Below the pieces are notes generated by a model. The model was not told where the DNA came from. It made no database searches and was given only the letters and a program-made list of their open reading frames with translations. Source: Dulcicalothrix desertica PCC 7102 (GTDB lineage: Bacteria > Cyanobacteriota > Cyanobacteriia > Cyanobacteriales > Nostocaceae). Taken from it: 64,000 bases of DNA. The stretch lies in the NCBI RefSeq assembly GCF_003991905.1, contig NZ_RSCL01000001.1:494643-558642 (forward strand). The letters run 5' to 3'. A program made the translations under genes and the position numbers. Below, in pieces: positions 16,041 through 24,030 of this stretch (its first letter is position 1; each line of letters starts with the position of its first letter).

Positions 16041-16619
16041 ATGCATAAGCAAAATCAGCGCCAAGGTTTGCTTATTATCTTGACTGCTGTACTAACAGGT
16101 GCTGTGTTAGTTACAGGAGCAGGTATATATTTACTACTAAAATCTGTAGAAAAGCCAGTATCAACCGAACCTTCTAATTTAGAAACGCGCGTATCGTCTA
16201 ATTCTGTGCCAAACAGTAACGTATCAGAGGCGCCTGTAGATACCTCTATACCCGTGGCGCCATCTCCAGCAGAAAAACCTACAACAGCAACACAACCCTT
16301 GCAGGCAAGAAGCACTATAGTAACCAGCAATACACGTAAAAATTATGGAGGTGCAAACTTCCAGGGTGAAGATTTACGGGGGAAAAGTTTCCGACAAGCG
16401 CAAATGGGTGGAGCAAACTTAGCAAATTCAAATTTAAGTGGGGTCGATTTAAGTGGCGCCAATATGGGTGGAGCAAACCTTGCGAGAGCGAATTTAACAA
16501 ACGCGAATTTGAATAATACCGATTTGAGAGGAGCCAATCTCAGTGGTGCAAACCTTAGAGGGGCAAATTTAGATGGCGCCAAAACTGATGGAGCGAATTT
16601 GAATGGTGCTTTGCGTTAA
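16041..16619 (+). CDS. Membrane-anchored pentapeptide-repeat protein
   Basis: A 192-residue protein. A hydrophobic segment near the N-terminus (LLIILTAVLTGAVLVTGAGIYL) anchors it. A Ser/Pro/Thr-rich linker of about 70 residues follows, then roughly 16 pentapeptide repeats of the A(N/D)LXX type (residues 100-192), which fold as a right-handed quadrilateral beta helix. The repeats should face the periplasm. Two GGCGCC motifs lie in frame here and encode Gly-Ala of the repeats. It resembles the next pentapeptide protein at 17005. Function unknown. Confidence 0.83.
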   Translation: MHKQNQRQGLLIILTAVLTGAVLVTGAGIYLLLKSVEKPVSTEPSNLETRVSSNSVPNSNVSEAPVDTSIPVAPSPAEKPTTATQPLQARSTIVTSNTRKNYGGANFQGEDLRGKSFRQAQMGGANLANSNLSGVDLSGANMGGANLARANLTNANLNNTDLRGANLSGANLRGANLDGAKTDGANLNGALR

Positions 16620-16768
16620 AAATACTAGTGATTGAAATCACAACAAAAAGTGATATCAATCACTATCTTGACATAGAGCTATCACGTAGGTTAAAAGAAA
16701 ACAACCATACAATATTATCTCAGTAAATAAAAGTGTAATTAACCGTCGTGTGATAGTGGAGTGTAGCT

Positions 16769-16927
16769 ATGTTAGAAAAACTTTTGCTCGCTATCGGTTT
16801 AACCTTTAGCTTGAGTGTATTCACAAAAATCAACGCACCGTCTCAAAAGCATACAAACCAGCAATTAGAATCGGTGAACCCTCATTTGATACTGTCTCAT
16901 GAAGTTGGAGAAGGGTTGTTAGATTAA
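16769..16927 (+). CDS. Small exported peptide candidate
   Basis: A 52-residue reading frame between two pentapeptide genes. The product starts MLEKLLLAIGLTFSLSVFTK, a plausible signal peptide or single membrane helix, and ends in a polar tail of about 30 residues. GGAG lies seven bases before the ATG. It is not similar to anything I recognise. Support is limited to the ribosome binding site and the signal-like N-terminus. Confidence 0.4.
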   Translation: MLEKLLLAIGLTFSLSVFTKINAPSQKHTNQQLESVNPHLILSHEVGEGLLD

Positions 16928-17004
16928 TCGCACAACGTTCTTACCATTCTCAATTTTCATAGGTTAAGGTTGGGTATCAACCAACACATATTGCCGTAGG
17001 CTCT

Positions 17005-17775
17005 ATGAAAAACCAGATTATAGCAACAGTTGCATTTGTAACAACCGTTACCCTTACAACCGCAGTTCAGGCGGCAAACCCTGAACATCTTAGACAATTA
17101 CTTGCGACAAAACAATGTCAAAACTGCGACCTCAGCGGCGCCGGATTAGTCATGGCGGATTTATCGGGTGCTGATTTATCGGGCGCCAATCTTGCCCTTG
17201 CTAATCTTAGCCGTGCTAATTTGGCAGGAGCAGATTTGCGGGGTGCAAATTTAACGAGTGCGAGTTTATTTGGCGCCAATTTGAATGGGGCAAAATTAGG
17301 TGGCGCCACAATAGCGGGTACAGATTTAAGAAATGCCTATCTGTACAACATTGAATTGACGAACGTAACATTTAACGGCGCCAACTTACAGGGTGCAGCG
17401 GGTATTCCTTCACAAATAGCCACACCCGACGAGTTTTATGCTTTAGGAGTAGCAGCTGGTGAAAAAGGCAACCAGCAGCAAGCTATAGATTATTTTAATC
17501 AGGCAATTGCTATTAAACCCGATTATGCAGGAGCATTTTTAGCACGCGGTATTGCCCGTTACCAGTTATTTGACCGTACTGGCGCCTTCCAAGATGCCCA
17601 AATAGCAGAGAAAATGTTCAAAGCTCAAAATAATCTTAACGGTACTCAAACCGCACAAGCTTTTATCATGGAGTTAAAAGCACCCCAGGATACTAAAGTC
17701 AGTGCAGGCAAACCCAACTTTATGGACTTTGTAAGCGGAGTAGCATCTGTGTTACTTCAGTTTTTACCGTTTTAG
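17005..17775 (+). CDS. Exported pentapeptide-repeat and TPR protein
   Basis: A 256-residue protein with a cleavable signal peptide (IIATVAFVTTVTLTTAVQA, cut before ANPEH). A short motif LLATKQCQNCDLSGAGL follows, typical of cyanobacterial exported pentapeptide proteins. About 18 pentapeptide repeats span residues 40-130. A TPR-like helix pair (FYALGVAAGEKGNQQQAIDY, then IKPDYAGAFLARGIARYQL) lies at residues 140-205. It should be periplasmic or luminal. Five of its GGCGCC motifs encode Gly-Ala in the repeats. The combination of beta helix and TPR suggests a protein-binding scaffold, by inference. Confidence 0.83.
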   Translation: MKNQIIATVAFVTTVTLTTAVQAANPEHLRQLLATKQCQNCDLSGAGLVMADLSGADLSGANLALANLSRANLAGADLRGANLTSASLFGANLNGAKLGGATIAGTDLRNAYLYNIELTNVTFNGANLQGAAGIPSQIATPDEFYALGVAAGEKGNQQQAIDYFNQAIAIKPDYAGAFLARGIARYQLFDRTGAFQDAQIAEKMFKAQNNLNGTQTAQAFIMELKAPQDTKVSAGKPNFMDFVSGVASVLLQFLPF

Positions 17776-17841
17776 AACATGAAGGGCAACAGGAGTATTA
17801 GTAGAATATATATTACTTCCTTTGCCCAATCTAAAATCCTG

Positions 17842-18462
17842 ATGTCCATATCATCTACGCTTTGGCGCCGCAATCAAGATTTAGCACAAGCTTGTTTAAA
17901 GAATCCTTTTGTTCGTGGTATTGGGGATGGTAGTTTACCGCGACACAAATTTGCTTATTATGTCGGTCAAGATGCGTTTTTTTTAGAAGCTTTCGCACGC
18001 GCTTATAGTATTGCAGCAGCAAAGGCGCCTGATTTTAAAGGGTTTAGAACATTTCATGCTTTAGCTGGGGGTGTGTTAGAAGAATTACAACTACACCAAA
18101 GTTACGCCAAAACATGGGGAATCGATATACAGTCTGTTACTCCAGGCGCCACCACTCGTCGTTATACTGATTTTTTAGTTGCAACCGCTTGGGGTGAGAA
18201 TATCGGCTTAACGGCCACTGCCATGTCACCATGTATGCGTTTATACGAGTTTTTAGGTCAAGAATTAGCACAGAATGGAATTCCGGAACATGATTATAGT
18301 GAATGGATTCGCGTGTATAGCGGCGCCGATTTTCATCAAATAGCTCAAGAATTAGATGAATTAGTTGATACTTACACTACTGAAACTGATACAGTTCATT
18401 CAACTTATCGCTACGCTATGCAATGCGAATTAGACTTCTTTCAAGCTGCTTGGACAATTTAG
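17842..18462 (+). CDS. tenA: TenA-family thiaminase II
   Basis: A 206-residue cytoplasmic all-helical protein of the TenA/THI-4 family, which hydrolyses thiamine breakdown products (aminopyrimidines) for thiamine salvage. Recognisable parts are LWRRNQDLAQACLKNPFVRG, FAYYVGQDAFFLEAFARAY, FHALAGGVLEELQLHQSYA and the nucleophile-bearing MSPCMRLYEFLG, so the Cys of the TenA-C type is present. The start MSISSTLWRRN is preferred over an in-frame ATG 63 bases upstream because family members begin here. No other thiamine gene and no THI-box riboswitch was seen nearby, so it appears to stand alone. Confidence 0.85.
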   Translation: MSISSTLWRRNQDLAQACLKNPFVRGIGDGSLPRHKFAYYVGQDAFFLEAFARAYSIAAAKAPDFKGFRTFHALAGGVLEELQLHQSYAKTWGIDIQSVTPGATTRRYTDFLVATAWGENIGLTATAMSPCMRLYEFLGQELAQNGIPEHDYSEWIRVYSGADFHQIAQELDELVDTYTTETDTVHSTYRYAMQCELDFFQAAWTI

Positions 18463-18877
18463 AATTATTTTTATTTATGATTACCATGATTAATAACTTA
18501 TAATACTAATAAAGTTTTAATAATAACTTCAAAACCTTGATAATGGTTATCGTAATTAATAGAAATATTGCTTGTATGGCTGATATAGAGTAACTTGTGA
18601 ATTGCGCGTTAAAGAACCAGGCAATGAATTTTGAATTTTAACAAATATAAAGAATTGAGATATATTGTCATGGTGTTGCAATATTCTGGTATATTTTTAC
18701 ATACAACAAGATAATTCATCTATCTTAAGTTACATATTCATATCGAATGTTTTACATTTCGATAAGTCAGCGCTGGCCATTTTTATTGGTTAAAAGTGCA
18801 ATTTCTGTGTATTTATTTTGCATACATATGTAGATGAATTTGTTTAATTCTGTTTAATCATACTTTAGGATAACTTC
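18463..18877. other. AT-rich intergenic region
   Basis: A gap of 415 bases before the carbonic anhydrase gene. It is strongly AT-rich and should contain that gene's promoter. I see no reading frame, strong hairpin or repeat family in it. Confidence 0.5.
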
Positions 18878-19618
18878 ATGACTCGAATTAATGGTTTTGT
18901 AGGGCGTCGTAACTTATTGAAACTCGCAGGTATTGGAGGTGCGGGTATAGCAGCAAGTGCAGTGAAGAGCGGATTGCTACTCAATGGTGAAGAAGCAAAA
19001 GCACAGACAACTCCTACAAAAACTGAAAAAAGACCAAGACCAGTATCACCTGATGAAGCGTTAAAAAAATTACTGCGAGGAAATGAGCGTTTTGTAGCAG
19101 GTAAGCGTGCGAATCCAAATCAATCTCAATTACGCTTGCTCGAAACTTCTGTAGCACAGTATCCATATGCATCGATTTTAGGATGTGCAGATTCACGTGT
19201 TCCAGCAGAAATTGTTTTTGACCAAGGTTTAGGAGACTTGTTTGTAGTTCGAGTTGCAGGAAACGTTGCCAGTCAGACAGCTATTGGTAGTTTAGAATTT
19301 TCGAGTGCGGTGTTAGGGTCGCAACTGATTATAGTACTCGGACACGCTAAATGTGGCGCCGTAATAGCAGCAGTCAAAGGAGACCCATTACCTGGAAGAA
19401 TTGGTATATTTGTTGAGGAAATAAAACCTGCTGTAGAGTCTGTAAGGCAAAAAACAGGTGACTTAGAAAAGAATTCGATTATTGCCAATATTCAATACCA
19501 AGTCAAAAAATTACCCGAAACTTCAACAATATTAGGTAACTTAGTCAAGGAAGGCAAACTAAAAATTGTTGGTGGTGTCTACGACCTAGCTAGCGGAAAA
19601 GTTACATTAGTAACCTGA
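18878..19618 (+). CDS. Tat-exported beta-carbonic anhydrase
   Basis: A 246-residue beta-class carbonic anhydrase, interconverting CO2 and bicarbonate. The zinc site is intact: C103-x-D105-x-R107 (GCADSRVPAEI) and H156-x-x-C159 (GHAKCGAV). The N-terminus carries a twin-arginine signal (GRRNLLKLAGIGGAGIAASA), so the folded enzyme should be exported to the periplasm through the Tat system rather than reside in a carboxysome. Mature length (about 205 residues) is normal. TAACTTC precedes the ATG, with only a weak Shine-Dalgarno. A hairpin terminator follows at 19627. A role in inorganic-carbon supply or pH balance in the periplasm is inferred. Confidence 0.9.
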   Translation: MTRINGFVGRRNLLKLAGIGGAGIAASAVKSGLLLNGEEAKAQTTPTKTEKRPRPVSPDEALKKLLRGNERFVAGKRANPNQSQLRLLETSVAQYPYASILGCADSRVPAEIVFDQGLGDLFVVRVAGNVASQTAIGSLEFSSAVLGSQLIIVLGHAKCGAVIAAVKGDPLPGRIGIFVEEIKPAVESVRQKTGDLEKNSIIANIQYQVKKLPETSTILGNLVKEGKLKIVGGVYDLASGKVTLVT

Positions 19619-19626
19619 TTTTAGGC

Positions 19627-19649
19627 GCCTGTGCATGAAATGCACAGGC
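19627..19649 (+). terminator. Hairpin after the carbonic anhydrase gene
   Basis: GCCTGTGCAT and ATGCACAGGC form a perfect ten-base stem around a three-base loop, nine bases after the stop codon. It is followed by TAAAATAT rather than a long T run. It is likely the end of the transcript. Confidence 0.6.
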
Positions 19650-19655
19650 TAAAAT

Positions 19656-19713
19656 ATGTCATGATGAGAAACAAAGCATCTCCAAAACTGTCATGCTGAG
19701 GAACGAAGCATCT
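19656..19713. repeat. GTCATGCTGAGG-family repeat, two copies
   Basis: ATGTCATGATGAGAAACAAA and TGTCATGCTGAGGAACGAAG, each followed by GCATCT, match the tandem units at 12411. An inverted copy (CGTTCCTCAGCATGACATAA) lies near 21511-21530. It is a dispersed intergenic family. Confidence 0.7.
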
Positions 19714-19871
19714 TTCTTGCAGATTGTTACGCTTAGAAAAAAGTCAAGTTACAACCTGCATCTAGCATATTTAACCATGAGTATTTAAACCTACGTATAT
19801 AGTCCTCAGTCTATGTATCCACCGCGAAAGGGTAGGTGTAGAAAAATAGGATTTGGTCAAAATCTCTGTAA

Positions 19872-20564
19872 CTTGATATTATTATTAATCCCTATCAGGG
19901 ATTGAAACATTTAGGTGAATTAGTAGCTTGTGATGTTGTATGTACGCTTGATATTATTATTAATCCCTATCAGGGATTGAAACACCAAGTAGCTTGGTAT
20001 CTTCCAAGTCATGTAATAAGCTTGATATTATTATTAATCCCTATCAGGGATTGAAACATTCAATTAAATGATGATAACGCTTACACAGTATACACTTGAT
20101 ATTATTATTAATCCCTATCAGGGATTGAAACCAAAATGATTAAGACTACACCTGAGACATTCTAAACTTGATATTATTATTAATCCCTATCAGGGATTGA
20201 AACATCGAAAGACTCTGGTATCGATTTAAAAAATCTAGCTTGATATTATTACTAATCCCTATCAGGGATTGAAACGTATCGTTTCGTCGCGTCGCACAAT
20301 TTGTAGAAACCTTGATATTATTATTAATCCCTATCAGGGATTGAAACTAGAAAATGACGAATCTAAACTAGAAGATTCGTATCTTGATATTATTATTAAT
20401 CCCTATCAGGGATTGAAACGAATGAGCTAGGGATTGAGTATGAGATAGAAAATCCTTGATATTATTATTAATCCCTATCAGGGATTGAAACAGGGAAAAT
20501 ATTAGAAAAAAAGGCGAAATAATCAAACTTGATATTATTATTAATTCCTTTTAGGGATTGAAAC
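19872..20564 (+). CRISPR. CRISPR array, 10 repeats and 9 spacers, no cas genes
   Basis: Ten 37-base repeats begin at 19872, 19947, 20021, 20095, 20167, 20239, 20311, 20383, 20455 and 20528. Each starts CTTGATATTATTA, carries the hairpin ATCCCT-ATC-AGGGAT and ends ATTGAAAC. Spacers are 35-38 bases and all different. Repeat 6 has one change and repeat 10 several (TTCCTTTTAGGG), so the array runs left to right with its leader before 19872 and its old end near 20564. No cas gene is present in the 19.8 kb to the left or 43 kb to the right. The ATTGAAAC end is usual in cyanobacterial type I and III arrays, but the subtype cannot be assigned. Confidence 0.97.
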
Positions 20565-20678
20565 CCAAACTCATCTAGTAGCCATTGTCTTGGGTAGTAC
20601 CTTTAACTGGAAAGATATAATTGCTTATGCTATGGGCACTATAATAATTATACGTTTAGAAAATAAAATAAAATAGTT

Positions 20679-21091
20679 ATGTCTGATGCGTTCGTGATAT
20701 TACAACTAGGTTTTACAGGCGCCACTATTAGTGATTTACAGCAAGATTTAACAACTATCGAGTATTATGCAGGCGCCATTGATGGTGTATTTGGCACCAA
20801 AACGAAGAAGGCTGTTGTTCAGTTTCAAAAGCAATTTAATTTAAATGTTGATGGCATTGTTGATTAGGGACTTCCAAATAAAAAAATCTCCAATATCTTC
20901 TTGTGGAATGGGCAGGAAAGCCCGTTTATTTAAAGAAGGCGGGCAAGGATGCCCACCCCACAAGATGGAGAATTAAATTTTTGGAAGTCCCTTATAAAAC
21001 GCAAGCTGCACTTAAAAAAGAAGTATGGGCGCCTTCTAGAAACCTGGAATATACCTTTATATCATGTAATAAAAACAACAATTGGAGTTAA
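20679..21091 (+). pseudogene. Peptidoglycan-binding gene split by a MITE
   Basis: The first part (20679-20867) encodes 62 residues of a PG_binding_1 domain: LQLGFTGATISDLQQDL, IDGVFGTKTKKAVVQFQKQF and NLNVDGIVD. It stops at a TAG formed by the first base of a MITE (20867-20991). Removing the element and one TTA copy restores the frame exactly: GIVD-Y-KTQAALKKEVWAPS continues to a stop at 21089-21091. This matches the usual end of the domain. The gene is therefore interrupted, leaving at most a truncated single-domain protein without a signal peptide. Confidence 0.8.
20867..20991. mobile_element. 125-bp MITE with GGGACTTCCAAA ends
   Basis: The ends GGGACTTCCAAA and TTTGGAAGTCCC are perfect inverted repeats, flanked on both sides by TTA (20864-20866 and 20992-20994). 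Inside is a hairpin region with CTTGTGGAATGGGC and GGGCAAGGATGCCCACCCCA, like the solo hairpins elsewhere. It has no coding capacity. It interrupts the peptidoglycan-binding gene. Full-length relatives lie at 31827-31932 and 51544-51691. Confidence 0.82.
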
Positions 21092-21589
21092 GATTCCCAA
21101 CGAGAGCAGAAGTTGTCGGGAATCTTACAGTGCCATATAAGTCTACACATCTGCCAATCCAAACACGGGAAGCATCGCTCTAGGGATAATTGTAATGATT
21201 CTTTGTAATTAACCTTACAAGGCATAATAATCAAAAAAGTGCCAAAATTCCTAGAGGATAAGTGTGATGTAAATATATCCTCTAGGAAAATCCTAAACGG
21301 CACCTAAATTCAAGCGAGGATAACTTTGGTTTCTAACCTTATAGTTGCCGCGAACTCTAGGTAAAATCTTCAATCGACGCTTGCTTCTGTGCATCTTTAC
21401 TTTCTCTAATCAGTAAAATCATACTAGGTAACAATTCATTCATCGTTACCATTTGAACTGAAATTATGTGAAAATCTTGAAGATGCTACCCTGCGGGAAA
21501 ACTGCGTTAACGTTCCTCAGCATGACATAAGTCTAAATTTTATCCGTTAGCAGTATAATTTAGTTTGCAGTATAATATCGAAATTACTA
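20995..21589. other. Intergenic stretch with two strong hairpins
   Basis: Beyond the end of the split gene this region has no credible gene. A ten-base perfect stem, TAAGATTCCC / GGGAATCTTA (21089-21127), overlaps the restored stop codon and may be its terminator. A second, TTCCTAGAGGATA / TATCCTCTAGGAA (21248-21288), is isolated. An inverted GTCATGCTGAGG repeat lies near 21511-21530. The function of the second hairpin is unknown. Confidence 0.5.
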
Positions 21590-23077
21590 TTAAGCTATTA
21601 CTTTTATGGTTTTAAATGTAGTGTCGCTACAACCACTTAAAAAACCTCCTAATGTTTTGACTTTTTGAAGGTATTCTACAGCTTCTTTGGTTATGATTTC
21701 TCCAGGTATTAATACAGGGATACCAGGTGGATAAGGACATATTGTTTCGGCGCCAATACGTGCATAAGTTTGGTCAACTGGTAAGGTTTCGGTTGCTGCA
21801 AAGTAAGCTTCGCGCGGAGAGATATATAATGTATTGTTTAGTTCTGTAAGATTATTAAATAAGTCTGTACTATCTAGTTTTGTATTGTTTTTATTTATAG
21901 GCGCCATTGCAGCTAGGGTATTGAATGCTTGTATTAATTTATCGATGTCTTCTTGGGTGTTGCCGATGCTAATTATAAATGTGATGTTTTGTAGTGATGC
22001 TAGTTCGCTTCTGATTTCTAGTTGAGTTTCTAGAATTTCGTCTGCTTCAAATCCTGTAATTCCTAGGTTGGAGACGTTTATTGTTAGACGGGTTGGGTCT
22101 AATTTGAATCCCCCCAACAGAGCTTGATAAGGGGGGCTTTGATGGAGTAATGATAGACATGGGATTTTTTTTAGGTTTTGGTGTGCGGTGTTTGCTAGAT
22201 GTAGGGTTTGGGTGATTAATGAGTGTCCTTGTAATGCCATTTGTGCGCGTGCTGCATCAAGTGAAGCCATTAGTATGTAACTTGGGCTTGTTGATTGGAC
22301 TAGTTGCAGTGCTTTACTGATTCGGTCGTAGTTTACTATGTTTCCTTGAGCGTGCAACATTGATGCTTGTGTCATGGCGCCCAAGGTTTTATGTATAGAT
22401 TGGACACAAATATCGGCACCTGCTGCTAACCCTGATATGGGTAGGTCTGGATGGAAGGCAAAATGGGCGCCGTGTGCTTCGTCTAAAATTAATGGGATGT
22501 TATATTGATGTACAATATTTGCGATAGAAACTACATCACCACAAACACCGTAATAAGTTGGATACACCATTAATACTGCTTTGGCATCGGGATGCTGATG
22601 CAGTGCTAGTGCAATACTTTCGGGTGTAATACTATGGGCAATATCTAAAACTGCATCGTATTCAGGATTGATAAAAATAGGTATGGCGCCAGATAGTATT
22701 AACCCAGCAATTACCGATGAATGAACATTGCGCGGCAGAATAATTTTATCTTTGGCGCCACAGGTTGCCATAATCGCCGCTTCGATGCCGCATGTCGAAC
22801 CATTTACTAAAAACCAAGTACGTGTGGCGCCGAATGCTTGTGCTGCTAACTCTTGTGCTTGGTTAATTACACCTTCGGGTGCAAATAAATTATCCAACTC
22901 AGTTAATTCTGGTAGGTCAGCAGTAAATACAGATTTACCAAATATATCTATTAGAGAAGGCGAAATTCCTACACCCCGTTTATGACCAGGGGTATAAAAA
23001 GGCGCATGTGATGATTTGATACATTCCTTTATTGCAGTTAGTAAGGGTGTTTGCGCTTGCGAGACATGATTCGTCAT
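21590..23077 (-). CDS. PLP-dependent Orn/Lys/Arg decarboxylase
   Basis: A 495-residue fold-type I PLP enzyme of the ornithine/lysine/arginine decarboxylase group, making polyamine precursors from basic amino acids. The N-terminal FYTPGHKRG signature is present, then VNGSTCGIEAAI (phosphate contact), LILDEAHGAHFAF (cofactor Asp) and the Schiff-base lysine in SIHKTLGAMTQ (about residue 230). The C-terminal domain has PPGIPVLIPGE. ATG at 23077 is preferred over a TTG 15 bases upstream. Substrate specificity cannot be read. A piece of the GATCCCCCC repeat seems embedded in frame around SPPYQALLGG (22108-22135). Confidence 0.87.
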   Translation of the reverse strand: MTNHVSQAQTPLLTAIKECIKSSHAPFYTPGHKRGVGISPSLIDIFGKSVFTADLPELTELDNLFAPEGVINQAQELAAQAFGATRTWFLVNGSTCGIEAAIMATCGAKDKIILPRNVHSSVIAGLILSGAIPIFINPEYDAVLDIAHSITPESIALALHQHPDAKAVLMVYPTYYGVCGDVVSIANIVHQYNIPLILDEAHGAHFAFHPDLPISGLAAGADICVQSIHKTLGAMTQASMLHAQGNIVNYDRISKALQLVQSTSPSYILMASLDAARAQMALQGHSLITQTLHLANTAHQNLKKIPCLSLLHQSPPYQALLGGFKLDPTRLTINVSNLGITGFEADEILETQLEIRSELASLQNITFIISIGNTQEDIDKLIQAFNTLAAMAPINKNNTKLDSTDLFNNLTELNNTLYISPREAYFAATETLPVDQTYARIGAETICPYPPGIPVLIPGEIITKEAVEYLQKVKTLGGFLSGCSDTTFKTIKVIA

Positions 23078-23106
23078 TTTGATAGATGGCAATGAGTAAT
23101 TAAAAG

Positions 23107-23316
23107 ATGAAAGTAGAAAGTACGTTTATTTATTTAATTATGATTCCCAGCTTAATATCTATACCCGAACCACAAATTCCTACACCTGGCCCAAACCCGT
23201 TACCTAGCCCAGGCCCTGGAACTGTGCCTGACCCTGCACCGCAACCTGTGCCTGAACCAGTTCCTTTGCCTATTCCTCAACCTGTGCCGGCGCCTATTCC
23301 GCAAACTGTGCCTTAA
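23107..23316 (+). CDS. Proline-rich small peptide
   Basis: A 69-residue frame starting 29 bases upstream of, and divergent from, the decarboxylase start. A short hydrophobic N-terminus (FIYLIMIPSLISI) precedes 45 residues that are mostly Pro-x repeats (PVPEPVPLPIP). The alternation is regular enough to suggest selection for a polyproline helix, as in periplasm-spanning segments. A repeat artefact is also possible. No ribosome binding site is clear. Confidence 0.35.
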   Translation: MKVESTFIYLIMIPSLISIPEPQIPTPGPNPLPSPGPGTVPDPAPQPVPEPVPLPIPQPVPAPIPQTVP

Positions 23317-23320
23317 TAGA

Positions 23321-23352
23321 AAATAGACGGGCAGGGATGCCCGTTCCACAAG
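23321..23352. repeat. Solo MITE-core hairpin
   Basis: GACGGGCAGGGATGCCCGTT is followed by CCACAAGAGA: the inner hairpin of the GGGACTTCC MITE family without its ends. It lies between convergent genes, where it could terminate both. Confidence 0.6.
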
Positions 23353-23382
23353 AGAAGAGTTATATAACAGTGAATATTTTAT

Positions 23383-23748
23383 TTACTCATCTGAGATTTC
23401 AAAATCAGAGTTTTCGCATAAGTTGACACCGTGAAGTTTTTCTTCTTGGTTGTGTTCGTTGATAATTTTCATATCATATAAACACTCATCGCGGTCACGG
23501 TCAAATTGTAGGTTAACTGATTGATCTTGCCAAACAACTTTATCTTCAAGATTATCAACAAGATTTTCTCCCCAATTGTCTTTATCGACATGTGACATCT
23601 TGACTTCACGAATTTTAAAGCTACTGCTGTTGTGAAGCTGGATATTACATGCTTCTGCTAGTACAGCTTGTGAAGAGAGTGCTATAACTGGCAGGGTGAA
23701 TATTGAGAACAAAATGCGAACAGATTTATAAAGGATTGGTTTCCCCAT
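23383..23748 (-). CDS. Small exported protein of unknown function
   Basis: A 121-residue protein with a signal peptide (ILFSIFTLPVIALSSQAVLA, cut before EACNI). The mature part of about 90 residues is acidic, with three Cys residues (ACNIQL, DECLYD, LCENSD) that could form a disulphide, and a beta-rich pattern (FKIREVKMSHV, SVNLQFDRD). I do not recognise the family. It should be periplasmic or secreted. It stands alone between a proline-rich frame and ychF. Confidence 0.65.
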   Translation of the reverse strand: MGKPILYKSVRILFSIFTLPVIALSSQAVLAEACNIQLHNSSSFKIREVKMSHVDKDNWGENLVDNLEDKVVWQDQSVNLQFDRDRDECLYDMKIINEHNQEEKLHGVNLCENSDFEISDE

Positions 23749-23885
23749 AATTACCCGATGTGTTAGTAAGACGTTATTGTCTTGGGATAAATATACTTTA
23801 TCTAAAATTTGTAGAAACGTGAAATTAATTTTTGATGAAAATAATTAACGCGCGTTATTGGTATAATAGATACAGAAAAAATATT

Positions 23886-23953
23886 AGAAACCGGGTTTCT
23901 TTATCGATAGATTTTAATAGAAACAAAGATTTTGCGTAGAAACCCGGTTTCTT
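23886..23953. repeat. Bipartite AGAAACCGGGTTTCT repeat, copy 3
   Basis: AGAAACCGGGTTTCT (23886-23900) and AGAAACCCGGTTTCT (23938-23952) are separated by 37 bases. It lies about 80 bases before the ychF start codon. Confidence 0.75.
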
Positions 23954-24030
23954 TACGGTTCTTCGTTCTCCACTAGTGCGTTACATTTGATATCCTTGCA
24001 ACAGTAAGAGACGCTTGTAAAACTATTTAT

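Noticed and set aside
17776..17841. THI-box riboswitch before tenA
   Set aside because: Only about 70 bases separate tenA from the preceding gene, and no conserved THI-box helices were recognised.
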